DNA of 64,000 nucleotides from Rehmannia glutinosa. Its lineage: Eukaryota; Streptophyta; Magnoliopsida; Lamiales; Orobanchaceae. Both the position numbers and the translations under genes were made by a program. The DNA lies in NCBI GenBank assembly GCA_016081115.2, contig CM071931.1, forward strand, positions 24,900,317 to 24,964,316, written 5' to 3'. Positions within the stretch are counted from its first letter, which is position 1. Every line of letters begins with the position of its first letter. Shown piece by piece: positions 24,366-37,808 of this stretch. The notes beneath the pieces are model-generated. The model searched no databases. It was not told where the DNA came from and saw only the letters and a list, made by a program, of their open reading frames with translations.

Positions 24366-24382
24366 ATTTCCCTCTTTTGATG
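24366..24382 (-). other. Polypurine tract of element D
   Basis: The minus strand reads ATCAAAAGAGGGAAAT immediately before TGTTGGGAAA. Confidence 0.8.
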
Positions 24383-24589
24383 ATGCCAAAACTTAAAACA
24401 TTCAAAATGTAAATAGCAAAGATACATACAGATAGTGCATTCACGAGAATGTATGCGTAGAATCAATTCTTTTATTGATCATAACATTCTTGTCCTTTAC
24501 ACAATCAAGTTTACAAAGTGTATCGAGCAAACATCTATGTCTACGCAAAATAGAGAATTTACTGATTTATTAAGAAGACTTACATAAAA

Positions 24590-27500
24590 TGTATTTACAT
24601 AGTAAAATACATGAAGGGGTGGATAAAGAACACTTCATCTCCTTCGCTTCCTCCTTCTTTCTTCTTCTTCACTCTGTCATCTTCTCGGTCTTCTTTTCTT
24701 TTTCTCATCTCCACCGCTTTTCTTCTCCTTTTCATACGCCTTCCGGCAGCTTCATCTCTTCTTATTCTCTCTTGTCTCTCCTCCCATAGCTGATTTTGTC
24801 TTTTATTTTCTTCTTCAATTCTTTTCACATACTCAAGATTGTTCTTAGCCACTTGCGATTGGCTACTTCGTCAAAACCAGCCCAAGAGATCCCTCCTCTT
24901 TTGCCTGGATCTATGTACTCAATGTTTTTGGGCAGAGGTCAGGTCCAAACCTCTTCCTCCACCACTGCTTTCTTCCTCTACCTCTTCCTCTCGGGCGTGT
25001 ATTGTCTTGGGTCTCTTCTTCCCGGTTGAGTGACTAAGCGGAGGATCGCGCGAGTCTGGCAGCTGTCGCCTTCTTCACATAGTGTGAGACCCTTTTCCCA
25101 AGATAAGTCCCGTGCTTGAGCCATGGACATATTTGCGAAGTATCCTTCGATGCGAGCGTTTTAAATTCATCAACGATCTTGGCTCGATTCCGCATCTAAG
25201 ATGGCATAAGTGTCTCTCTCTTTGGAATGCCTCCATGTTGTTTCGAATATCCATAACTCGGGCATTCATCCTTCCTTCCACTTCATCCATCCTCGCTTCA
25301 ATCGTCTTTCTCTTGTCACCCATAGGTACAACAGAGTGTTGGAGTGGCGAGTCATCGGGAGTTTGGCTTGATAATATCACCGTGGATAAGACCTTGTTGG
25401 GGGGTTTTGCAATCATCAAGGTTACATCTCTCGATCCTTCCCCCTCAACAGACTTCCCTTTCTTTTCTCTTGAAACTTCCTCGATTGTCTTTCCCTTCAC
25501 AAATGCTCCCTCCTTCTCAACTTCGGATCCCTTCGGTGACTTTTAGGTATTCCTCTTCCCCCTTTTTGGCATCATCAAAGGAGAGAGGAACCCTGAAACA
25601 AACTAGCGAAAGCAGGAAGTCGAGTCCGGCGATAGCCAAGTTCGCTTCGAGTCCGCTGCGAGTATGCGGCGCGAAACTTCGGAGCGAGTAGCATTGGATT
25701 CACTTTAATTAACTTCATCTCGGCCATGAGAAGGCTGAATTTTTATCCATGTTTTCTTCCATACGCAGAGCTCATTCTTATTTTGCTCATGCGCAGCTTT
25801 ATCTCGTGAAAGGTGAGATTCATGCATGTGCTCAATGTGTTCTCTCAATTTTGTCTTTGCATCGGATTCTCACCGCTGCACCAACTTATTGAACAATGTT
25901 CAAATATCTAGCTTGTTCCACACGCATTGTTTGTTGTTGTTGCCACCACTCCCGGATTCGACTATTATGCCTCTCAAGTCGCCAGTAAGGTTGGCATCTC
26001 TCGTTATCCAGTCTCATGTCCATCGAGGCCTGGTGCCTCTCCATCCGCTCAATTTTAGCAAATAATGCTTTGAACACCTCCCGAACTTCGGATGTTCCTC
26101 TCATGCGGTGACGACCAAGCGGCGTCAAAATCATAGTCGGTTTGAACGATGGTATCGATGGAATGACAGGATCTGGTCTTTGGAAGCGCTCGAGATCTCT
26201 TTTCGACTCTTCGGGAGGTCGGGTACCTCCAGAGAAGAAGGGAAATGATTCTACAAAGGGATCATCACGAGCAAATCGGAATTTGTTCAATGATGAGTGG
26301 TGCTCGTGAAGTTCCTTGTGGAGTCGAACCCGTTGCGGCCTTAGGAAGCCTCGCGATGGACTCTATTTCACTGGGGTCTGTTGTGAAGTTGACCCGGCTT
26401 GTTGAGCCTAAGTTGTCTCAATAGCTTCGTCCGTCTCTCACTGGTCTTTCCATGTGAGTTGACTGTCCTCGGCCTTATTAGAAGCGTCATCGGACGATGA
26501 TGAGATTTCCATGGGTGGCTCATCAAAGTTGAAAGTTTGACGAGTAGTCTTGAGGTCGACTTACTCGTGGTTGGAACACCCTCACCGAGTCTTCCGGATT
26601 AGTCACCGGGGATGACTCGGCTTCATTGTCTTCTTCCGATCCCGGAGAGGTTACATCGAGATTATCCTGGGAATCGTGAAGCGCACTTATCTCCTTTTCT
26701 CGATGGATCAATGATAGCGGGAGGGATGTTCTCAGACTTGACTTTCTTTACCCCCGGGAAGTCTCAACCTCCCGTTGGCCTTCATTACCTCCTGCGCATC
26801 TCAATCGCAGTGAGGCACTTGGACATCCCTTTCGACAAGTGTCACTGCCTTAGGGTCTTCTGCATGGTGGCATCCATTGGAGTCTCAACTCCATGGATTG
26901 CACTTTCGTCGCCAGTGTTAACTCCTGTGGTTCCTTTCCTCGTGCCTCGATCGCATCGCCAGCGTCATTAGCCTTCGAGCGGTTGGCACCTCACCAGATA
27001 GTCTCAATCTGCTCGAGCCTCGTCGATGACAACTTCTTTGTGTACTTTGTGTTTGTTCCTTCTCCACTTCGCCTCCTAGATTTATTGTGGAGTCACCGCA
27101 AAGATCCTCCGACCTTGCCGCAAAGGAGGGAGTTTCCCCCGGCACACCAACGAGTGACTTGATTGGGGTCACTCGTCTCCGGACTCCGGTTGTTCCCATT
27201 GAGTATTCACCATTGGGGCGGTGGTAATACACCTTCATTAGGGGTTGGCTCGATGGGGTCCCCACTATCCCGTTTCATCGCCAGTTCCCCTTAGTTCCTT
27301 CTTCCGAGTGAGTCAAGTGGTGGCAAAGAACAACGGTGGCAATATGTTGCACCACTCCCATTGGGTCTATCTCCACCGTGTGTTTTGGAGGACTCTCCTG
27401 GTCCCTCCATCATCCTTTGCTCATGAAGGATTCTCGGATTCTCGCATTGCTTGCTACATTTGCAATTCTTCCGCGGCAAAGAGGGTCCGATCCTCATCAC

Positions 27501-29245
27501 TTTCGATAGGACGTCACGGTGAGGATGTGTATGTTACGTGGGGTGCCGGTGATAGGCGATGTCTTGGCCTTCTCACGTGCCTCTCGCATCCTCACCGCTT
27601 TAGCCCGTTCATTTTTTTTTCGAATTTCCAGATATTTATGCAATTATCCTCGTCAAGGGCTTGTAGCACTGTGTCCACCTCAAGAAATCAAGAGTTCTTC
27701 TTCCTCAAAGAATGAACTTTGGATATTGAAATTGCACTGGGATAGGCTCGCTTCCATTTTCTCCATTCGCAGCAGACGATTTTGGATGTCTGGATACAAT
27801 GGAGAGTGCATGATTAAATCGTCTTCATCATCCTCCTCTTGCCGCCCTCGTTTCCGTGGTATTGAAGGTAGCGGAGACTTTGCCGACACCTTCAAAGACC
27901 TGCATTATGTGGAGAAACAACCCCACAACAGTGACTCGGTTGTCTCAAATGCATTCTTTGTTCCTCAAATTGCTCGACTACAAACTGGTCTTCAAGTTGC
28001 CTCTGCCGACAATCGGCCTCATCGACTTGGCCGTTTCATCAATCACTTCGAGACTCTACTTCTCCAAAGCGGCCTCGGTATCTTCTCCACTGAGTGACAG
28101 ACTCAAATGCCTTTTCAAGCTCGGAGAGTTTGGAAAGTCTTCTTCTTATCTTTGTTTTAACCAAAGGGATTTCTGCTCCACTTCCTCGGTTCATTGAAGG
28201 TGAATGCCTTTGCGATGTCTTAGAGGTAGCCGCGCTTCCTTGTTGTGGCGATCCTCTTCTTCTTGATCACCGGAGAAGGGATTAATGGTTCCTTCTCCAT
28301 CAAGCGGCCGTAGGGGCGGGAAGACACGGCCGCGATGGCGGTGACTCCTTCACGGCAGGGGCGGAGCGATTTGTTTTTCTTTCTGTCACGCAGGGGCGTG
28401 CTTCTTTAGCAAATTGCAGGCGGCCCTTTTCTTTGTGGAGAGGAGACAAACCGTATCTTGAGTCGGTCACCGATTCCCCTCACTGTGACGCCTCTCTTAG
28501 CGTAGGCTCTTCGTGCGCGAGAGGTTTGATCTCAACATCCTCTTGTTTACATGGAACGCCTTTCCATGTCGAAGAGGGACTCCTTTTACCTCCATCGGTC
28601 GGCCAATCACTGCACCGTATCCCGGGATCCTCCAAATGCTCCATTCTCCTTGAAGGATTTGTTCCTACATTCTCGCGAGTCTGCTGTAGACAAACTCACC
28701 CCAGATTCACTTTCTTTTCTTCAATGATTGCAACCATTACGATCAATTTCGCTTTGGAGCTTGGTCAAAGCCGCCAAATTTGATGTCTATGCATTTGGCA
28801 ACGATGTCCAACAATTTGTGGTAGTCCTCCTTCAGCAATTCTTGTTTAGTCATGTAGACTATCTTTTCAAAGATAGTCGGTCTTGGCTACTTCCTTCCAA
28901 GCAGCAGCCAAGTCAACATCGCTTCATTGATTTCTCGTGCTCCTTCCGCCGAACGTTAGCGGTGTTACGCAAATCCTTGGCGATGATGAACTCCTTCCCG
29001 TGAACAGAGGATTTGATCCCATCGTGAATCTCGGCATTCACGTGAATCGTGCGACCTCTTCCACATAGGTCATCGTAAAGTCCATCGTCGAAAATGGTTT
29101 TAGCCTGGTCGTTTCGAGTTTTTCAAATGATCTTCTTTATGAGGGTGTCATCGGACCTGTTTGACCATACCCTCGAAATCCACAAGAGACCCGGTGTGGA
29201 TTTGCTTTCCTAGCTTGACAAAATCATGAATGGATGCCATTTTTC
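24590..29245 (-). pseudogene. Post-pol coding-like region of element D (env-like position)
   Basis: The 4.6 kb between RNase H and the polypurine tract keeps long open stretches on the minus strand. It starts near 29240 with MASIHDFVKLGKQIHTGSL. Pieces follow at 27895-27680 (acidic, EEDDEDDLIM), 27500-26900, 26711-26523, 26290-25886 (Pro-rich then ERMERHQASMDMRL), 25500-25075 and 24852-24595 (a very basic Lys/Arg/Glu coiled coil). No catalytic domain is recognisable and no convincing membrane segment is seen. Sireviruses often carry an env-like ORF at this place. Position supports that, but the sequence alone does not prove it. The long plus-strand frames here (for example 27245-28285) are antisense to it. 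Confidence 0.5.
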
Positions 29246-29819
29246 AGATTTCACCGAATGAAACTTAGAAAGTGATTTGAAGATTGATAGGGTTTTTGAG
29301 AGAGTTTTGCCTTTGCTTCGAGAGAAAGAAGTGAACAGTTTTGGTAATGTGTGAGAGAAGCGGGGCGAAAATGGTTTAAGTATGGTTCCCGAAAAGGATG
29401 TGCGGGTGGTTTTTGAAATGTGATTGAAATCAACGGCTTAGATTTTGCACGCCAATTAGCATTTAATGTCTCGTATTTAATGCGGCAAAGATTTATATCC
29501 AATCATAAGCTTGGTGTGCGCTTTTTGCCTGACACGTCATAATTATCTTGACGTCATTCTTAAAAATATTCCCGCTTAGTAAAACGATTGCGTTTTTGTC
29601 CCTTTGCTCATAAATGACTCGGCTTATCCCTTAGCCGATTTAACTCTTCTTCTCACAGCTTCTCCTAGTGACTCAAATTTTGTCATTAACTCCCTAGATG
29701 CAAAATTGTCTTTCCGATATGGTGATTCACTTAGTCGATTTGAGAGTTCAGCTTTTTTTTCTCTTTTCGTGTTTCATTTCTTTTCTTTGAGTCTTCCGAG
29801 TGTCACCATTTCCAATTAA

Positions 29820-31400
29820 CCCTAACTCATGCTTGCTGAGTTCTTCAAATCTTGACTCACATAATGGTTTTGTGAATATGTCGCCAACCTTTGTTTATCG
29901 GTTGAAATATATTTCAAGGTGATGTCCTTCTTTTCAACATGATCTCTTATGAAGTGATATCGACATCGATATGCTTTGTTCTTGAGTGCAACACAGATTT
30001 TGAGTGATTGCAATTGCACTTGTGTTATCACACATGATTGGAATTTCCTTTTCTTCAACTTCATAGTCTCTCACTTTGTCTCATCCATAGGACTTGGGCA
30101 ACAACAATTTGCCAGCCTATGTATTCTTCGCTTCACCAGAGGTGGCTATTGAATTTTGCTTTTTGCTAAACCAGAAATTAGCTTTGTTTCAAGCATTTGA
30201 CATGTGCCCGAGGTGCTCTTCCTATCAACTCTACATCCAAAGATAGTCGAGTCCGAATAGCCAATTAGCTTGAATCCACCTTCCTTTGGATACCATAAGC
30301 CAACTTCTTGCTTCCTTTCAAATATCTCAAGATTCTCTTGGTCGTAGTCATGTGGCTTTCTTTTGGAGCAGATTGAAATCTTGCACATACACCTACAAAG
30401 AAAGGTGATGTCCGGCCCGCTTCTTTGTGAGATAGAGCAATGATCCAATAAGTGCTCAGATCTTGTTTGATCTACAGTGCCATCCGCATCCATATCCATT
30501 TTGATGATGTATTCATTGGTATTTTCACGTAAGACTTCTCTTCCATATCAAATTTCTTCATTAAATCTCTGGTGTATTTTGTCGACTTATGAAGGTTCCA
30601 TCCTTCACTTGTTTCACTTGGAGTCCAAGGAAGAATGTCGGCTCTCTATCATGCTCATTTCGAATTTGCTTTGCATGAGGTTTGAAAATTTATCACACAA
30701 ACTCTTTGTTTGTGGATCCAAAAATAATGTCATCCACATATATTTGAACAAGCAATATACTCTTCGCATCTTGAATTAAAAGAAGAGTGTTCTATCCACT
30801 TTGCCTTTTGTGAATCCGTTCTCGATCGGAATTGTGACAAAGTATCATACCATGCTCGGGTGCCTGTTTCAATCCATATAGAGTCATCTTGAGTTTGTAT
30901 ACCTTATCTCCAAGAGTCTTCCGCTCAAATCCTGGAGGTTGTTCAACATACACTTCTTCTTCCAATAAACCATTAAAGAATGCACTCTTTACATCCATCT
31001 CGATATACAATAAAATTCTTGTGAGCTGCATCGGCAAGAAACATCCTTATAGCTTCCAATCTTGCTACGGGGGCAAATGTTTCATCAAAATCTATCCCTT
31101 CTTCTTGGCAATATCCTTTGGCTACTAATCTTGCTTTGTTTCTTACCACGGAACCTTCCTCGTTCATCTTGTTTCAACACCCATTTAGTGCCAATAACAT
31201 TTTGATGAGTGGGTCTTTGAACTAATTCTCATACTTTATTTCTTTCAAACTGATTGACTCTTCTTGCATAGCTTGAATCCAATGTGTGTCATCCAATGCT
31301 TGTGACACATCTTTAGGCTCTATTTGTGAGATAAAGCATGTGAACATAGCTTCTTGTTGAGTTCTCGGATCTTGTTTTGACACCTTCTCTTATATCTCCA
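29820..31400 (-). pseudogene. Element D reverse transcriptase and RNase H remnant
   Basis: Minus-strand pieces in Copia order: NKARLVAKGYCQEEGIDF and ETFAPVARLEAIRMF (31167-30973), MDVKSAFFNGLLEEEVYV and KLKMTLYGLKQAP (31037-30850), a YVDD-type catalytic motif near 30727-30745 in another frame, GYSDSTIFGCRVDRKSTSG (RNase H, about 30260-30200), and RYHFIRDHVEKKDI near 29960. Each block sits in a separate frame, so the protein is broken many times. Confidence 0.85.
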
Positions 31401-33040
31401 ATGACTAGTTCTCGTGGATGGTCTCTCAGCCATCTTACATCGGGTTGGAGTAAGTTAGCTGGATTCGATCGTCTTGCGGCTATGTTGCTTTGATCAGCTC
31501 TCTCATCATCACTTAGTCATGCATTTTCCATTGTTTTGAGACTCACTATCTCATCTTCATCCGGGTTTATAATTCCAGGCTTGACTTGAAAGATAGGGGC
31601 TCTTCTCGCATGGTTGGTTGATTCAAATTATTTGACTCTTCAATGTCTTCTCCATTTACATTTGGCTCATCAAACACCACATGAATAGATTCCTCTGTAA
31701 CCATAGTCCTCTTGTTGAGTACTCTGAGGCTTTGCTTTCACCGACTATCCCAACAAGATACCTTCATTAGCTTTAGCATCAAAAGCCTTCAAATTATCTT
31801 TGCCATTGTTATGGATGAAGCATTTACATCCAAATATTCTAAAATATGCAACATTTGGTTTTCTCCTGTCCAAATCTCATAGGAGTCTTTGTCACCGTTT
31901 GTCTGTTTATCATGCATCTATTTTGAGTGTAGCATCTTTGTGTTTATTGCTTGACCCAAAATCTTTTAGGTAGCCCCGCTTTCACCTAACATGGTCCTTG
32001 TCGCTTTCTTTGAGAGTTCTATTCCTTCTTTCTCGCAACTCCATTCTTTGTGGAGTCCTTTGCTGCAGAGACAATTCATGACCAATACCATTTTCTATAC
32101 AATATTGAGTTATTATACCATTGACAAACTCGGTTCCTCCACGATCTTATTTTGATAATGGTTTGGCTCTTCTCATTTTGAATCCTCTTCATCACCGTGG
32201 TAGTTTCGTAGAGTTTCTTTCTTCTTACACATGAATATTGTCCATGTATATCTTGAGTAGTCATCTACTACCACCAAGGTGTATTTCTTCCCACTTATGC
32301 TAGCTGGTTCAATTGGACCAAATAAATCCATATGTAGCAGATGCAATATTCTTGTTGAAGATGGACATGTCTTTTCTTTGAATGATGATTTGATTTGTTT
32401 TCCCTTCGACATGCATCACATATACTCTCCTTCTTGTATACTCGAGTCCGGAAGTCCTTCCACAAGATTGCTTCCGCAAGTTTGTTAATCGTTTTGAAAT
32501 TCAGGTGACTCGACTTCTTGGGCCACGGCCAACTTGATTCACCAGGTTTTTTTGCTAATAGACAGTCTTTGGGTGTTGCGATTGACCAATCCACGACATA
32601 CATGTTCTTTTGTCTACATCCTTGCAACACAACTTCATTTGATTCAAGATCCTTGATTTGGCATATACCCATGTCAAATCCAACATTATAACCCTTGTCA
32701 CGAGTTGGTGATGCTTAGCAAGTTGAAGTTGAGTCCTTCAACATATGCAACATCTGTGATTTTTAATCCATTTTTCTTGATGGATCCAATGCCTCTTATT
32801 TCTCCTCCCCGAGCTTCATTTCCCCAAATATGACTTTTGCACCTCGACTTTCTTGAATTTTGACATTTTTCTTGTTTCTCTGTCATATGTCCGGAACATC
32901 CACCCCCATGTACCAGGTTCCTTGGCACTCGATTGTTCCTTGAACCCGCAAACAAGGAAATTAAGTTTTAGATACCCATACTTGTCCGGGTCCCGAGGGG
33001 TTAGTATTGTAAGATGATCCAACCAACCTATAGCCAAATG
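31400..33040 (-). pseudogene. Element D protease, GAG-pre-integrase and integrase remnant
   Basis: 33037-32698 holds a degraded protease (GCSGHMT, then VAYVEGLNFNLLSI). 32672-32295 is the GAG-pre-integrase/zinc-finger part, with CDACRRENKSNHH. 32412-32173 is the integrase core start, HMDLFGPIEPASISGKKYTL followed by VVVDDYSRYTW, with the first catalytic Asp in the D-L-F-G-P block. Later integrase motifs toward 31700 are scattered over frames. The N-terminal CCHH zinc site cannot be confirmed intact. Confidence 0.8.
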
Positions 33041-33659
33041 GTTTGACTCTAAGGGTTGCCATCTATCGATGCCATAATCATAATTAATTTTGGCAAATTG
33101 TTTGGGGATTCTAGTTCATACAAATTGTCTCTTTTTGTCGTATGCCTGTATATGTGTTTTAGCAATTACCTTCTTTGGGTAGTTGTGATATCTCTGAGTG
33201 TAGTGCCTGGTGCATATGTGTGTCTTTGATGAAAGCTCTTATACCTTTGGAATGGCCTTTCTTTGAGTTCTAGGCCTTTGCCATTTTGTCTTATATTCCA
33301 TAGGTCTTTGCGATAGTTCACATTATTCCAATCACTTGCTTAGGTATTTTCTACCATTCCCTTCATATGTATTTCTTTTATAGAACTTCTGGGTTTTTGG
33401 TAGCTCTGCTTCTTCTTTACTGAGTATTTCTGTTTGGAGTTTGCTTTGAGGAACTCGGCCGATTTCTTCTCACTGCCCTCTCAAAGACACTCAATCGGCC
33501 GCTTTCCTTTTTTCCTTTATAACCAAGGCCGTTTGTTTGTAATTGTGCTTTGGGATAAATGTGTGTGCACCATTTGGAGTTTTGGATTTTTGAGATACTT
33601 CATTGCTAGAAGATCCTTTTTCCAAAATCACTTTTGGAGCTTGACATAGCACAGGAATT

Positions 33660-35279
33660 AAATCCTAAGCTTTGTCTTGTCTCCACATTCTCTTTTGACT
33701 CATAATAAGATCATCCAATGATTTAGATGCCTTAGTGAATGAGGCAATCACATTTTTGAGGTCATTTTCCCTCTTTTCTATAGCAGCTATTTCTACTATT
33801 AGCTTAGCATTTCCATCTTTAAACTTTCATTCTCATCACTATTTGACTTAGAGTACTCGGCTCCTTAGTCACCGTGAGTTTTAACTTTGAAATTAGTTTT
33901 TTCCTCATTTAGTAGTGTGTGTGAGGATTTAATGTGTTCAAACTCTTTCATCATTTTGCCTAATGAATCATAAAGATCGAGTGGGTGATGAAGTGTGTGT
34001 GTCACGCTCACTATCACTAGAATGAGTGTGATGAGTTAGAGTGTACCTCATCTTCTTGGTCGAGTTGGTCTTGTTCCTTGGCCATCAAACGGATCAAGGC
34101 TTTTTCTTGAGTCACTTGAGTAGTCGGCTTCACTACTCTACGAATCACCGTTTGACTCTCTTGACTTTCAAGTCTCGGCGATCTCAACATTGCCTTTTTT
34201 TTTCTTGTCTTCTTTCTCTCAAGACCTTTCTTTCTTCTTCATTCCTGTATTTGTTGACTACATGATATGGGCAATCAATGGCATAGTGACCTGGTTGCCT
34301 CTGATTCAAAGATAGATTTTCAACCTTTTGATCGCTCTTTCCATTCTTGGATTGTCGACCCTTTGATATTCACTTTTTGATGCTCTGTTCTCTTGGTTGG
34401 CCTATCTTCCCTTGACTTGGATGGAGTGAGTGTCTTCTCGGAGGATTTGCCCTTGCCTTTCTTGTAGTTCTTATTGAAGAACTTGTTAAACCTTTTAACC
34501 ATCGGGCTATTTCCTCTTGGTCAATGACTTCTTTGACCTCGCTCTCTTGCCATCCTTAACAATTAGAGTAGCTATTTTGGGTACAACTGTCTCTTCCTGG
34601 TCTTTTCTTCTCACTCAAATTCGTAGGCTTTGAGATCCGAGAATAGCTCATGGTTGGATGTCTTGGATAGGTCCATGGAGTGTCTCATGGCCATGACTTT
34701 CATATCCCACTCGGTTGGGAGACTTCTTAGAATCTTCATACACATTTCCTTCATGTATATTCTTTTCCAAGTGCGTATAGCTCGTTGGTAATTTACGTGA
34801 ACCGAGCATCCAGGTTGATCCAGGGTCTCTCCTGCGATCATTTTGAAATTTTCAAATTTCGTACAACCACCGATAATTTATTTTCCTTGATTTGCTCCGA
34901 GCCTTCACAAATCAATGTTAGCTTATCCTGATTTCTTTAGCCGTTTTGCATGATTTGACTTTATTGAACATGGCTTTGTCCAAGGTTTTGTAAAGAATGT
35001 CCTTGGCCACATTGTCCAGGTTATATTTTTTTATGTCATCATTTGTCCATTCAACTCTTGGTTTTTCAACCATGACCGTGCGGGAGCAACATCCTCTTCA
35101 CCTTCACCGCAGCCTCTCCTTACGAGATGTGTTCACTTTTAAAATTTGCGGTGGCCCATCCTCTATCACTATCCACATCTCATCATGTAATCTTTGATAG
35201 ATGAGCCTCGCATACGAATTTTCCAATCATCAAATTCTTCAATTGTGAACATAGGGATGCGTGTCAAATTTGCTTCCAT
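33660..35279 (-). pseudogene. Element D gag remnant
   Basis: The start codon is probably the ATG at 35277-35279 (MEANLTRIPMFTIEEFDDWK), about 130 bases after the LTR, with the typical Copia gag opening. After a frame change DEMWIVIEDGPP follows, then MKILRSLPTEWDMKVMAM near 34750 and KAYEFE at 34611. The basic KRFNKFFNKNYKKGKGK segment (34502-34450) and a GHYAIDCP zinc-knuckle remnant (about 34270) close it. Several frameshifts are present. Confidence 0.75.
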
Positions 35280-35393
35280 GATAATAACTTTTGATGATAA
35301 AAAGAGTTTTGAAAACTTAAGTACTAAAACAGGACTTTGAAAAATTTGGAGATCTAGTTCAAGAACTGGCATGCGGAAGGCTCAATGAACCAA

Positions 35394-35407
35394 CCGCTCC
35401 GATACCA
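35394..35407 (-). other. Primer-binding site of element D
   Basis: The minus strand reads TGGTATCGGAGCGG two bases inside the 5' LTR, one mismatch from the Met-tRNA complement over the first twelve bases. Confidence 0.8.
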
Positions 35408-35409
35408 CT

Positions 35410-36984
35410 TGTAGGTCCCAAGGGGTGTGAGTGTAAGGTTTAGAAGGGGGTTGAATAAACCTTACCAACTTTTCGATTTAGTCCTTTTAAATATTCAGGT
35501 TAATACTTCACGGTTGAGTCCTTGATGGACACTAAGTTAGTTAATCAAATGAGTTAGTTACTCAACAGACTCGACCGAGCCGTTGATAGAATAACTCACT
35601 ATTTTGACTAAAGACTTAACTCGATTGTGATTTGTTTTCATTGAAGACTTTACACCCTTAAATTTGGTTTAGTTTTGATTTAATACTTGGTTTTAGTACT
35701 TAGAGATTATCAAGTGGATAGCAAATTTATCAAAGAGTTAAATAAATAAGGTACAAGAATTAAAGTCTTGAAATGTAAATGACACGATAAGTTTTTATAG
35801 AGGTTCAAGATGGGGTAATTCTTCTACTCCTCTCTTCTCCAACTCCAGGAGGAATCCACTAAGTATTGATCAAGATATACGAGTGGTAATAGTCGTATAC
35901 AAGTCTTGATCACACACCGACTTGATCCATTGGGACTCGATCCGAGATGCCTTGGTCACGCACGGTTTGCTTCTCGTGACGACTCGAAACTTCTTCTTCA
36001 CAGGCGTTGCTTTGCTACTACTGACCCACTTGCTCAAGCTCTTTGGATTTGATCACGAAGCCCTCCAAAAACTTGAGACTGGTTCGACCTTGAACCTTCC
36101 TACAATCCTCCGTGGAATGTACACCACTTGATTCTTCAACAATTTCCTCTTCAACCGATTGAAGTTATCTTTCCTTCACAGTGAGTGTTGGATTGATTTT
36201 CTTCGTAATGTAGGCTTGAGGATTAATCTTGAATGATTTGAGAATATTTTTGGTTACTGATATAGCTTTTCTTTCTCGTATTTGTTTTCAATTGTCAAGG
36301 TAACCAACATTCTCTCAAATAAACTACTCGGCCTTTTATAGTGTTTTTTTGAAAATTTGCCCATTGAAGAGATAGGCTTATTCTTAAAAGACACTTGTGG
36401 TCGTTGGCTTTGTCTTGTTGCGATCCTTGGAATTGCCACTTCCTCGTATGAATTGTTCTTGACTTTTTAGAGTTCTAACATGGTGTAGTGCTTCCCATTG
36501 GTTTATTCCTTTTGCACGCTTCCTGGGACCGAGCACTTGAGAAAGGTAGTATGGAGGTATTACTTGTTTAAGTAATTCCCTTGATTTCTCAGGTAAACGG
36601 ATCTCTTCCGATTATCTCGACTTGACCGCATTTCCTTGCTTTCCCCAGGTGACTTAGAGTCGCTTCCAATCATTGGATAACTCTTATGTCACTTCAACTT
36701 GAGACTTGGCTATCTTGAGTTGACTTGATCGATACTCTACTCACCGCATCTCACCGCTCATTCATAGAGTTCTGTCTTCTCTTCTTTGCCATACTCACTT
36801 GTCTTGCAATGAGTCTTCCTTCTAGTCTCCGGTTGTCTTCTTGCATGTTTAGGCATAGCCGACTTAACTCGGCTTGACCAAATTTATTTATTACAATGCA
36901 ATTTATAACGAAAATGGGGTGCCAACTTCCTATTCTAAGTTTTATATGGCATTCATTAAAATCTAAACAATAAATTTCCCAACG
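35410..36984 (-). mobile_element. 5' LTR of element D
   Basis: TGTAGGTCCCAAGGGG...AATTTCCCAACG, about 1575 bp, near-identical to 22794-24365. The terminal base is G where the other copy has A. Confidence 0.9.
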
Positions 36985-36989
36985 CTTTT

Positions 36990-37808
36990 CTTTATTGATT
37001 AGGATGAAGAAATCCTGGATGAGTGTATCCGTGTGATTTTTACACGTTCATGTGACTTGATTTTCGTGAGACATGTTACACGACCCGATCGTGTGAAAAG
37101 TGACACGATCGTGTGAAGTGTTTGGAGAAAAAAAGCAGAGGCAAAAACCGTTTACATGGTCAGTGTCGTGTGATATGCACACGAGCCATGCGATCCTCTC
37201 GCATCCCGAATTTTGTGTCATTTTCCGCCGTCGAACTCTACAAGTGATCTCTCAAAGCACCTATATAAAGGGACCAAGGCCTCGAACGAATTTACTACTT
37301 CATAATACTTCATACAGCATAAAATACATCAAAATACACTAGGTTTACACAAATCAACAATCTTATGAGAGAGGATGGCTAATCTACGAAGAATACTACA
37401 AGGCCTCTCGCATCTACTAAGCACAAGAGTTTCGAAGGCTTGGAGGGAAAATTCATCCCGACATGTAGGGTTCTTTCTTTCTTAGTTTAGATATCTTATT
37501 TGTACTTAAACGATGTCAAACTATTTGATTTCAACTTTGTCTATGAATTTTTTTATCAAATATATTAGGCTGATCATTCTGATCATAGGGCATAATTAAA
37601 ACTGTAGATTCGTGTTAAATCTTTGTTGATTGTTTCTTAATTAATTTATGTGTTCTATTATATAAATTCGAATCTAATCTTTGTGTTCATTCTTCTTCTT
37701 CTATCTCACTCTTGTTGAGTTTTTACATATTCAAGAAGATGGCATAAATTGAAAAATCGGAAAAATCTATTCACCCCCTCTATATTTTCATAGCCGCTTG
37801 GACTAACA
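36990..37808 (+). mobile_element. LTR-like fragment, plus orientation
   Basis: Promoter-like CTATATAAAGGGACC lies at 37261 and downstream sequence resembles a transcribed LTR. It ends TTCATAGCCGCTTGGACTAACA at 37808, the same kind of terminus as the B LTR sense strand (GGACTAACA). No primer-binding site follows, so it would be a 3' or solo LTR. The left edge is unclear. Palindromic ACACGATCGTGT words occur at 37075-37115. Confidence 0.45.

Larger units (their letters stand above)
22794..36984 (-). mobile_element. Sirevirus-like Copia element D, 14.2 kb, degenerate
   Basis: Order on the minus strand: 5' LTR, primer-binding site, gag, protease, integrase, RT, RNase H, about 5 kb of extra coding-like sequence, polypurine tract, 3' LTR. 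The Copia order (integrase before RT) is clear. The large size and extra region after pol fit the Sirevirus/Maximus lineage, though that lineage call is an inference. D sits inside C; its flanks GTTTT and CTTTT are a probable 5-bp duplication with one change, and the last LTR base at the right is G instead of A. Confidence 0.85.

Noticed and set aside
27245..28285. Overlapping plus-strand frames of up to 192 codons
   Set aside because: They lie opposite the coding-like minus strand of element D, show no domain and have Ser/Leu/Phe-rich composition typical of antisense frames.
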